Program-made: the position numbers and the translations under genes
Shown here: positions 50,601-63,100 of the stretch, piece after piece
Layout of the letters: every line of letters starts with the position of its first letter
Numbering within the stretch: the first letter of the stretch is position 1
Assembly (NCBI GenBank): GCA_028583405.1
Contig: CM053251.1
Span: 11,791,495 to 11,855,494 of the forward strand
DNA length: 64,000 bases
Origin: Pogonophryne albipinna
Lineage: Eukaryota > Chordata > Actinopteri > Perciformes > Artedidraconidae
Reading direction: 5' to 3'
Notes under the pieces: model-generated
Seen by the model: only the letters and a program-made list of their open reading frames with translations
Databases searched by the model: none
Told to the model about the DNA's origin: nothing

Positions 50601-53600
50601 GTGTGTCAAAGCTGTCACCTTGAGGACCGCCTTGTACTTCTGTACCCTGTCCAGTGGGTGCTGGAGGCTGGCGTTGATGCTGCGTACAGGGGGGTCTGCA
50701 GGGTCTGCACTGGCTTGCACTTTGTCTGTGTACTCCTACAATGTCATGAAAGAAAGATTTTTAAATGTATGTAGTTATACGGGTCCATAGTCACCCTAAT
50801 GACTAAAACAATCAGATTGATTTTGATGGGTTGAATTAACAAAAATTAGAAAGAAAAAAAGAAAAAGAAACTAGTGTTACCTTGAAGAAGCGGTGAACGG
50901 CCTTGTCACTGACAGCCGACTCAGCCTTACTCTGACCAAGAAGATACTGAAGATACTTCTCAAAGCCCTCCTTGTTCTTCAGGAAGCACATGGCTACGTC
51001 ATCATCTGTTTCACAGTCATTTAACTTTGGGAGGAATGCCCTAAAAGCAAAATATTCGGGAATGCATTAAACATTTTAGACAGGAGATTCTCTTTACTTT
51101 CTTCCTAAAAAATATCGCACTAAAATGACAAGTCATTAGGCGTTGAGCTCACCTGCTGTGGAAAGACTGGATATCATCAATGTTCCTGAATATGGCTTCC
51201 TTCTGGCTGCTGACATCAGGCGGTGCATCAGGGCTGTCTGCGTGCTTCACGTGATGGGAGGTGAAGAAGTCGACCTCTTTCACAAACTGTGATTCACTGT
51301 TTATCAGGTCTTGGATCAGTTGGCTAGGGACATGAAATATTAGTTTGTTATAATACATCATATAAATGTACTGTTCGATAAGTGAGTTTAGACTTGCTTT
51401 ACTTACAATAATTTCCTCTTGTATTCACCCTCAGTCACCTCCTCATCATTATTCTCTGGAAGGTCACTCGGATCAGCAGATAGCTGTGGGAACACACATT
51501 TATAACTTTACAAATGTTCATAGTTTGACAATGAATTCATTTTCTTTTGGTAAACCTACTTTGAGTTTCTTGTCCAGGTAGGCAGGTGAGACCCAGCCTT
51601 GGCGCGATGGTGTAGTTTTGGTGGGTTTGGTCCGGACTAACCACTTGAGAGGATGAGCTGAGTCCAAAACCTCAACATACTGTCCCTCCTTCAGAGAGAT
51701 GGCTTCTTTGTTTGATATGGTGGGGTTGTAGTCAGCCGTTGCGACATATATGTCAAACATCTGTAAAAATATGCATTTTAATGACAGCACACATTATATT
51801 ACAGCTGCATATTCCTGACAGACTATTTCAATACCACATCCATAACTTAAGAGTGTTTTATCAATATCTTTGACCAATAAATATATTTTATTTGTGGGGC
51901 GCCTTTCATAGCACCCAAGGACACCTTACAGGGCATAGGGGCAATATAGGGAACAATTAAAACAGTGGATTTAGTGAAATATTAGCCGGGGTAAACAAGA
52001 CAAACAGGAAATGGACTACAGAAGGACACAGGGTACAGTTTATGATGAGAATGCCAGTTTGAACAGGTGGGTTTTGAGTTGATACTGATATTACATCACA
52101 GTGATTCTTTCTATATCTCACCTCTCCCCTGGCATCCCCCTCATCAGACTCAGAGGAGGAGTCAGCGATGAGAGAGGGAGGACGAGAGCGGCCGTGATGA
52201 GGTGAAGGAGAAGGAGTCTTGGTCTCATCATCACTGTCAGCACCTGGTACGCGTAATGAAGCTGGGGCAATCAGAAGAAGACAGGTCAATTGAAGAAAAA
52301 AAAAAGGAGAGTTTACCATTAAAACAACCTATCTTTTAACCGTAATATGTCACTGTTATGTATCATGATTCATGATTATCATGCTGTACCTTGCTCTTAA
52401 TGAAGATACTTGTTTTTGTCTTGAATTTAGAATCAGTTATTGGTGGCCAGTGTTTCAGAGGCTGGACCTTCATCTCAAGGTCACATTTAAAGCATTGTGT
52501 GACTCTTTACTGGCATCTACTGGTGCTTTACTTACTTGGTAGTGCCCATCAAAACATATTGAGTCTTTACCCCTTTCGATCATTTTATATATTGGTTTAA
52601 ATTAATGAAAAAAGTGGGATGTAGAGAGAGAATACGAATAAATTCCACAACAATAGTTTCATTCTTAATGCTTTGCTGTGTGTTAGTATTGTGAAAACAT
52701 GCATACAAAAGCTACATTACAGATAAAACGTATTATCTGAGCTCTACACATACAGGTCTGTCAGTGAGCATGTATTTCAGCAATAAGTTGGTGTGTCTTA
52801 TATTCATATAAAGATCATTTCAATTAAATTGGAAATTTCAACAAATAAAATGTTGAAATAGCAAAAGAGGAAGTAGTTGCTCTTCATATATAATATATAA
52901 GACATCTGTATCCAAAACTCAATGGGAAGATGCATATTAATGATGAAGCTGAAGCACTTTGGATACATACTGGTAGCTTTGGGCCAAGATTTCATCCACT
53001 GGAGAACTTCGTGATTCTGTGAACTGTCTGAATAACAAATTAATGATTTGATGAGATTGTTTTGGGTTGCTAAATTAATGGATGTCAGGTGTTAAAGAGA
53101 TTATGTTTGTATGAGGCAATAATAAGTCATATGCTCATGGATAGAGAACAACATGCACAGGCAAGTAGAACAGCAACACCTCAAATGTAATGGAAAGTGA
53201 ATGGCAAGTCAAGAATTGTAGTAGCCTACTAACACATTCAGATTAAAAACGTTCAGAATTCTTGTATAATCAGAATAATTTCACTGAATTCAACCAAACT
53301 TAAGTATTCATTTGAATTCAACCAAGTATGTTGTTAATGAAACCATGTATCCAACTTAATTTGTGGATTACATGTATAGCTTTAGCCTCTTTAGCGTTAG
53401 CAACTAGCAAAGCCATTCATGGCAGTTAGCAATTTTTCATTCTTTGACCAACAACATGTTATCTTGTCACAGTTAGTTTGCTGCACATATGATAAGAGCA
53501 TAATAATGAATTCCACACTGAAAAAATAATCTGGGAATCTATTTCATCCCATTTGAACACATGTGTTGTGCATGCAGGTTGAGTGTTTACCTTTTACCTT

Positions 53601-54086
53601 AAAGTCTTGAGCTGAAACATTTTCCTGTGTTTTTTGTAAATATTCTAAGCCAAAAGGGGATATTTTTGGATGTATGCTTAATTTCATGCTATCTGATTAC
53701 TTAAAGCCGTTATTCAAATAAGCTTTGTGATGTAAAAATGTGGTTTGTAGAAACACTTGAATCTGCTGTTTAGGCTAGCTCAAGTGAGATTTTTTATTTT
53801 TAAATCAGCTTTCTTGAAAGAAAAAAAAAACCTAGATATTGTATCCTTGCCTTGCTGCACATAATTCGTCCACAGCATACATTTACCTTGGGTCATCTTT
53901 GCCGATACCATTTCAGTGATCTGGGTTGTCAGTTTCATGAGGAATTCCTCTGTACCTACTTCACCTAGGTAGGACATTTTACTCTCTTAAGGCACACAAA
54001 AAGAGAGAAAACACCATAAATATTGCAGTATGTATTACTACAAATCATTTATGCTACTATATATATATATCATTTGTTATCATCTG

Positions 54087-54183
<97 letters not shown>

Positions 54184-57100
54184 ATATATAAGATATTACT
54201 ATAAATATGAAATGCCAGTGTATAAGGGGATATGTCTCACCCTTTGCTTTGACAACCTCCTCTTCTGGAGGATTAACTGTGAATCCAAACACCCTGAAGA
54301 GAATTCAATGTTAGATTTTATTTTCATATAAACATGTATTTAAAATGTGCTGTATATAGAGTACATGTCTTCTTTAAGGTGCAATATGAACAAATAACTT
54401 ACTCTGAGAGTTTGGTCTCTTTCTTTGGTTGTGGTACTAGGGAAAAGGGGTATAAACACATACATCCAGTTACAATCAAACCCAGAAAACAAACTAAGGA
54501 AGTAACACTTTTGTACTCTTGTGTGTTCTTGGTTAAGAATTTGCTCAAAAGTGAACGTATTTCTAGATAGTGCCAAAATAATTTAGTTTTCCTTACCATC
54601 ATCGACCTCGAGGTGGGCCGTGCAGATGGACTGTCCCGCTCTATTGGTGGCAATGCAGGTGTAGGCGCCGGTGTACTCTGTGCCCACGTCCATCAAGATG
54701 AGGCTGTGCTGGCGCCCTGAGCTTGCTATTTTGTATCCCTTGGTGTCAGGCTTTATCCACAGGACGTCTTCCACTGACTCCTCCTTAAGCCAGGAGACCA
54801 TTGGAGTGGGAGAGCCTGAAAAAGTAAAGGGAAAGGAGAGATCAACATTTTGGATGTCCCCAGATTACTGTAGGAGTTAAAATACTTTAAACCAAGCACA
54901 CAATACATTAAACTAACCTTCTACTTTGACAGACAGAGTGATGCTGGCTCCATGTTTCACCTTCCTGTTGCTGAACCTTTCAATGAAGCGGGGCGGCACC
55001 AGGTGCACCTTGGGGTCTGTGACAAAAGCATGGTCATTTAAAAACTTACTATTATTGCCTAAAGCGCCTGTGTTACTACATGTAGGATAATTGCAAGTTA
55101 CCTCTTTTATCTTGTGGCATCATTTCACCTGGACCTGTTGCAAAAGAAAATAAGTTTTGTATCTTGAAATGTCTTAACATTTGTTTTACTAAAGTCGTTT
55201 AAAAACAAAGTATTTTAGGCTTTTTGTGCATAGACAACAATTCAGATGTGTGAGTACATACGCAGAACCATCAGGCGGGCAGAGGAGTATGCAGAACCAG
55301 CTGCGTTGCTGATGTAAGCAGAGTACTCTCCCATATCCTCTTTCTTCACCTCCAGGATCTCAACACCATGAACATCTCCCTCTGCTAGCAGCAGAATCCT
55401 GTCTGAAGGGCGCAGGGGCTGGCCATCTTTGAACCAGTATATTCTGGGTTTGGGGAAGCCTGGACGACAATATATGTATTTGATAGAATTTTCTTTTGAC
55501 ATAATAACATTTCTGTAGGTTTACCTCATTAGTAGGACTAACTGGATTGAGTATCAGTGACAAAATGTAAATAGAATGTTTTATTACATTTGAAGGGTGG
55601 CAGTAGTAATATAACACCAACAATGTTATCAATCAACTCAAGTTTAAGTCAAGCTTGAAGTTGCTTTACACATAGAAGAATGATGCCTCACTTCCACACA
55701 GTGAGGCATACAGCTTATTATTTAAACACTGGAAATGTATCAGTGGCTGGTATCGGCGGACATCCAAAGCCCAGGTATTGGTATATTGTCTCGTAAACTC
55801 ACCCTTTACTTTGAGCTGCAGCTTAGCAATAGGTGAACCTGGGCAGACATGAACATCATGAAGCTCGTCCACAACTTGTGGAAGCTGATCATCTTCAGCT
55901 ACAGACTCAAATGTCTCAGTTTCCCTACACAAGGAGAGAAGAACAGTATACATATAGATTTCAGTATTTATCAATATCATAGAATATATTTATTTATTTT
56001 TGTCTTTACAGCATAAAACAACATTTAAAGTAAATTCACCTGGACATGTAGCCCTTGGCACTGACATAGGAAGATGTCTCAGTGGCATCAGCAGCAGTGT
56101 CATAATCTGAGCTGCAAGACACTGATGGAAAGATTGAACTATAGTATTAATCAGTGATCAATAAAATCAGGGACAATGTGTGTGTGGAAACATATAGTTG
56201 GGCAATTTTGAGTTTCAGACATTTTCTACAATCATTTTGGACCAATTTGGACAAGGGTCACTTTTGCAATGATGTCTCAATGTGAGGACACTTTTGAGTA
56301 GGATTTAACAAGCAAACGAAAACAGAGACATTGTCAACAGCGGTGTAAACGTTTGTGTGCACATCATGCAAGTTTACTCACTGTCAACCCTGAGCTCAGC
56401 CTTAGTGGCAGTGATGCCGCTGCTGTTTTCAGCTGTGCAACGATAGGCGCCCATGTCAGTGGGCAGCACGGTGGTGATGATGAGTTGGTGGCAGCCTTCC
56501 TGGTCTTCATTAATCATATAATGGTCATTCTCCTCCAGCAATTTACCGTCCTTGTACCAGCGAACGGTGGGAGGGGGCTTGCCAATCACAACACAGTCAA
56601 AGCTGACTGGATAACCGTCAGGAACATCCTGACTTTGTAGCTCAGTCAAGAAGACTGGGGCAGCTAGGTAGCAAAATCAAATAATCAGAAAATCAAAAAA
56701 TACCTAAAAAGTACAGGTCAATTATGAACATCACTTTTATTTGGCAGATTCACAGAACTAACAGCTAAGGATGTGTATATGTGTCTAAGTAGTTAACTTT
56801 TTTGCCAATTAAATACAATATATACATGCATATGACATGCTACTTACAAATGTCTTCACAAAAATAAACATATTTGTATCACAATATTGATGATTTAGAC
56901 TTAGAGTGTCTATTACAAATGTATCTTGATCCAACAGCCATGTGTTTCTTACCCTGGGCTCCAGCCATAAACGCAACTGGCTGCCTTTCTTGTGTGGGGG
57001 TCTGTGTGCCATCTTGCATGTAGCCCATCTTTCTAATTCGCAGCTCCACTTTGAGAGGCCCAGCCTCCAGGATGCTGGTATCCACAGGAACCCCATGGAT

Positions 57101-60100
57101 TGTAAACATCTCCTGAAACCTCTTTGAAGCAACCTCAGCCTCTGTCCGGGAGTCAAAACGAATGTAGATGTAACAGTCGTCCTCCCGGTAAGAGTGTGGA
57201 TCTGGAGGACCCATGTCTCCTTCATCTGCGCTGACAAATGATTCTTCCTCAACATTCGGAGGGAGACTTGATCGCAGCAGGCGGCACAGACGTTTGCTTG
57301 CCTGCCTCAGAGACTCATCCATCTCACTTCCTGAGGAGCTGTCCGGCTCGCTGTCGGCACTGTAGCCCACGGTCAGCGGCCGCCGCCCAGATGATTCTCT
57401 CTCCGTTCCTACTGTGACCTTACCACTGTGAGACGTGACTCCATACTTGTTGGTGACCTCACATGTGTAGACCCCAGTATCTTTTATGGTGATGGCGGTG
57501 ATAACCAGTGAGCAAGTGCCATCATTGTAGATATCAATATGGTGGTGCTTGCCATCAGTCAGTGGTTCTCCATCCTTCAGCCAGCGCACCTTATCAGGTT
57601 TACCTTCTGCAATGCATTCTAGATGTATAGTGCCGTTAGGTTCTTTGGTCTGGTCTTTGAAGGCATCTTTAAAGACAGGGCGCATGTCCTTGCGGGCTTT
57701 GTAGCCCTTGAAGGCAGCTTGAATCTTAATGGCAGCATCTCTGAGTTCAGGCTCATCCTCTTTACTGATCTCCATGATCTCAGTCTCCTCTGTTGACACC
57801 TGTTTTGCATCTGTCTGCTGTATTATGGTTGTTTCCACCCTAGACTCCTGCACTGTCTGCTCTTCCATCTTGAAATGTGCAAAGAACTTCTCAGTAGTCA
57901 AAGTCTCTGTCTCATTGGTTGCTGTGACAGAAGTGCTGCTTTTCTTGAGGTAGGAGACAAGCGTTGAACCCCCAGAAACAGACTCATCCTCTGAGGTGGT
58001 GCTAATTTTGGACTCTACCTGCGCCTTAGACACAATGCCCAGCTCCTTCTCTTCTGATTTACTTTCCACTTTCTCTGACTTCTTTTTACCACCTTTACCA
58101 TCTTCCTCAGGTTGTTCAGTGATGGAGTCCAGAGTGGGTTCACGACTCATGCGGCGTTTCTTGGCCGATTCCTCCCACAGCTCATGAACATCACCTTCTT
58201 CAGCAGCTTCTGGAGGCAGACTGGGTTGTCCCATCGTCTCAGCCTCAGTCTGTTTGGCTTCTACACCTATAACCACAATGAGATTTGTTTGTTACTATGT
58301 TGATAGTAACACAATTCATCTCCTCTGCACTCAAACTTGAAAATTCTTGATAGGTCTTTTTTTTTTACTTGATTAATTATTTATTTATTATTGTGATGCT
58401 ATGAACTATTTATCGTGCAAATTGGAATGATCCAAATCTCTGCTCCTGGGTGTATCTGTGTGCTTTCTTCCTGTATGTTCCTGCCTGTGTACATGACATA
58501 AGCTGCTCATAACAGGTGATACGGGTGGCGTAGTGGTCTGTGCATCTGATCATCAGATCAAGGGGAACTCCAGTTCAAAACCCGCTCCTGCCGCCACTGC
58601 GTCAGGCCGTTGTGTCCTTGGCAAGACACTTCACCCGGATTTGCTCCTGTGGGTAATGTCCACAGTACATGTATGATATCAATGTGTACTTGTAAAAGCG
58701 CCTCGATGAGTTCAAGGCGTGAAGATGGACGGTGTGGCGCAGTGAGCTGTGCAATGATCATCAGATCAATGGGTGAAACCCGCCGCTGCTGTGTCTGTAA
58801 AGCCGTTGTGTCCTTGGGCAAGACACTTCACCTGAACTTGCTCCTGTGGGTATTGTCCACAGTGGTGACCATTGCATGTATGATATGTGTAATGTGTATT
58901 TGTAAAGCGCTTTGAGCATCTGGAAAAGCGCTATAATAAATGTAAGGAATTATTATTATAACCAAATGCCCCTTGCAGGATTAATAAAGTTGTTGATTGA
59001 TTGATATAGAAATTAAAGTCAGCACCCAACTTATTTGTGAGACCCTGTTAACATTTGACACATTTCAATTGAGTTTAAGAAAGCCTACACACCATACACA
59101 CAATGCCTTACCTGGGCAAACTGCTGGCTGGATTGGTGCTTCTGTCAAACAATAAAAGGACAAAATAAACATGTTATAGCAAATTATAAAGCTTCTTAAG
59201 ATTTCTCAACTGCTAATATGCCATTTACTGTAGTAGTACAACATATAAAGCCAAAAAATACTTTCTGAGAAGGGTTTTGAGGTCAGGACTCAGGTATTTA
59301 GTTTAAAGGCAGTAGTTAAACTATGAATAATAAGCAAACAGCCCTGGCACACAAGCAAATTGAAGTACAGTTTCTCATAAACTAAACCACACATCCACTC
59401 ACCAAGCTGCACAGTGTGTGGCATCTCAACAGGCTCTCCAATCCCAGCTCTGTTAGTGGCTGCCACTCTGAACCTGTAGCCACTCCCTGCTGTAAGATTT
59501 TCAACCACAAACTCTGTGTTAAACACAGGGTCAGAGTGACATGGGAGCCAGAGGGAACTGTCCACCAGACGCATCTCCACCCTGTATCCCAGAATGGGAC
59601 TCCCTCCATCATGTAGAGGAGTGAACCAAGACAGGTTGACAGACTTTTCTGTCTTAGTGAGGACTTCTGGGTCCTCTGGAGGATCAGGTACAGCTGTGAA
59701 AAAGGAAAGAAGCAGGCATTCAATGCTTAAACAATAATCAAGAACTACAGGGATCTCTACCTGGTATACTTTATTTTATAGTATCAAACTATCCGTCCAT
59801 CCTGTTACATGTGGATTTGCAACATAGAGTACATAACCAGAATACATATATAAAATAAGTAGCTGGAATAATAACAATAATAATATTTTTATTATAATGC
59901 ACTTAGAAAACACTTATGCTGAAATTGCACAAGCAACACAACATGAAAATAACTTCACGTTATGGTCTGAACCATTTACGAAATGTGGTTACATTTGTAT
60001 CCTTCAGATTTTTCTCTCTATCAAACATTTAAAAACTAAATGTGTTAAAAAAACAAAGATAAAATAACTGAAAGTTCAAATCATTTTCACATACAGGCTA

Positions 60101-63100
60101 GAAAACGTTTTCAAACACTTACTGATGATGGTGAGCTTGGCCAAAGAGAGAGCATCTCTAGCAGCAAATGTAATTTCTTGCTGTGGCATTAGAGGGGCCT
60201 TCCTCAGGACGAGGCGATAAGAACAGCCGTCAGCTCTCAAGGCCCAGAGGTCGCTGGGTTTGATCTCAACCCCATTAATATACCAGGCTACTTCGGCTGA
60301 AGGGACAGGCTCTGTGAGTTCGACATTAAACTCAACCTTTTCTCCCACTGCAGCCACCTTGTCCTCCAGACTCTTCACAACATCCAGCTGCCAGCCTTCA
60401 AGGGAAAATACACAGATTTAAATATAAAAGTTTGTCAGTGAAAGTGTATGAGATTACAATGCATAATCAGACAAGATAATCCTATGAAAACAACTTAAGT
60501 CTTGTGTTTTTTATTTGATAGACTCACGTTTGACGGAGAGTTGGGCCGATGTGGAGGCTGTGCCAACTTTGAAAGTCACTGTGCAACTGTCTGTCACTCG
60601 CAACTCTTTCAGAAGGAGCAGATGACGACGACCACTCTCAAATGTTACAATCTCAGCATTAGGGGATTCCTTTACTGGTTTCCCATCGAGGAACCAGTGG
60701 CAATCTTTGCTCTCAGGACGAGACAGGGCACACTCAAGCAGCACTTCACCTCCATCAAAGGTTTCTACATTCTCCAGGCCCTGGACAATGTCAATGGGTT
60801 TTCCTGTAGAAAACAAACGAAAAAACAAAGAAAGCATTATAAAAATGTAAAGAATTTCAAATAACTTGAGATTCATCAATGCAACTTGATCATGAATAGC
60901 TGATCAGTTCATTTGTCCTGTAAGATATGATGGAGCAGAGGAGACTGAGCCCTTTCCCAATGCAGGGAAGCTCACCTTCCACAAAAAGTGAAGCGACCGC
61001 GCAGGTCCCCTCTGCCTCACAGGAGTATGTTCCCCTGTCCTCAGCAGACACATGGCTAATGTACAAGCAAGCCACATTCCAGTCCTGCTCCACTACCACC
61101 CTTCGGCCATCAGGCTGTAATGGCTGCCCATCTTTTTTCCACTGAGGCTTGACCGGCCGTGAGAACTGGCAGATGAACTCAGCCGGTTGGTTTTCGAGCA
61201 CCCGAATGTCCTCCAGCTCGCTCACCACTTCAACTGTGGGATCTGAGGTTGGGGTCAGGGGTCAAAGGGTAAGGGTTTGACCAATATATATAAAGATAAG
61301 CGCAGATCATGACGATGGGCTTTTTAACCCCAACAAATCATGTTGAAGTGATGTTAAATGTGAGTGTTTTTTTTTATGTTTCATGGATTGTCGAGAAACA
61401 TTTTTACTTGTCATAGTACAGTATTTTAGATGGCCACTATATTGTCCCATGTGAGGTCTGAAAATGATTAGGGGATCAAAAAGCCCAACCGTCAGGATTT
61501 AGAGTAATGGTCACGATCAAGGGCCAAAAAGTGAAAGCAGCTGATGGGAGAGGAGGGGAGATGGGTGAATATAAATGCCAAACTCAAAAAGGCGGGTGTA
61601 GGGAGGTTAGAGTTTTTAGTGCTTGAAAGTTAGGGGCAGGCCTTGATGGGATGGGATAGTTAAGGTAAAGGAGTATTCAACAGGAGCCGGTCTGCATGGA
61701 TGGGTGGAGCAGCACTTTCTTAAAATAACATTGTGTCTGTCAATATTTAGTGATTTACTACTAAAATCATTACTAAGGTACGTGTTCACTTTGGGCTGCC
61801 AATCTAACCATATAATAATCACTCTCACAATCATGTTTTAAGCTCCTACTTTAAAAATGTAACTGATTGGGCGATCCTGAATCACAGACGTTTTTTCCAA
61901 TAATGCTGTGATTCAAAGATTTGAAGGCTTTATTGTCATATGCACAGTACAGTGTAGACATGGCAATGAACATCTTAAGGCCCAAGATAACTAATCTCTT
62001 CTTGCAAAACAGACAAGAGCACTTTCAATGCAACGTTAATGGGGATTTATTCATTATATAGCCACCTAACGGTGCATCTCTGAAATGCAGCTGAAGATCT
62101 GCCAGCTACGTAACTGACACAACCATTCACATCCATCAGTGTTCCTACAATATGCACTTTGTTTTTAGAAAATACGCTACCTTGATCTGGCAACACTGGC
62201 AGTTTTTTTCCGGTTGGAACGGAAACAGAACATTTTGAAACGTCAGAGACGCACTGAACAAGCAGCACCCCGCATTTTAGCAAAACAGCTCTGCTTGCTT
62301 CGATGTTGACACAGCCATTAAGAGTGAGGATGATTAAGACTTGAAGAATAAAGCCAACAGGTAATTAGCAGAACCAAGGGTAATACACAGTTAGCAAAAG
62401 TTGCATCAGCTATACTCCGAACCAAAGCTGGACATGTTGCCAGTCAATCAGAGGAGTACCACAAACAGCGAGACAACCATTGATGCTCATATTCACACGT
62501 ATACACAATTTGAATTAAAGTCACCAATTAACCTAAGCTCCATGTCCTCATTCCATTATTAAAATGAAAAGATGGTAATTTATTTTTCATTGGCACATCT
62601 TACTGGTTTAATTATCTTTGCGTTTTTAAACTACCATACTCAAATAAAACTGTGCTGTGGTGCTGCACCCAGTGGCGTGTTTTAATTGTATCAAAGCATA
62701 CAGCATGGGGTAATCAATTGCCATCATTATTAATGAAATTAGGAAAAGTGCAGCCCATGCATGAGGAAGCAATGCAATGGAAAAAAATATCCACTTTTAA
62801 TCCATTGGAAAACATTTTTAAAAAGGGACCCTGCAGAAAACATTAGAATTCAATGAATATTTACTCATATTCAACAAGACGTTTTTCTCCAAATTATAAT
62901 TGGTTAATTTCAAGTTGCCAACTTCGGAAATGTTATACATTTAAGTTTCTAACATATTAGTTTAAAATGCTGACAAATATTGTCATCTGTTACATTGTAT
63001 AATGGGTAGATAAAAACACAACTTTTACAGCTAGTGTGTTTTCAAGAAGAAATTCAATTTTAGGAGTGAAACGTATAATTACAATTCTGCAGGGTCAATA

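Noticed and set aside
56809..57255. 148-codon minus-strand frame overlapping the obscn IQ exon
   Set aside because: It is a shifted frame of the same exon; the 56953-58266 frame has the IQ and Ig signatures.
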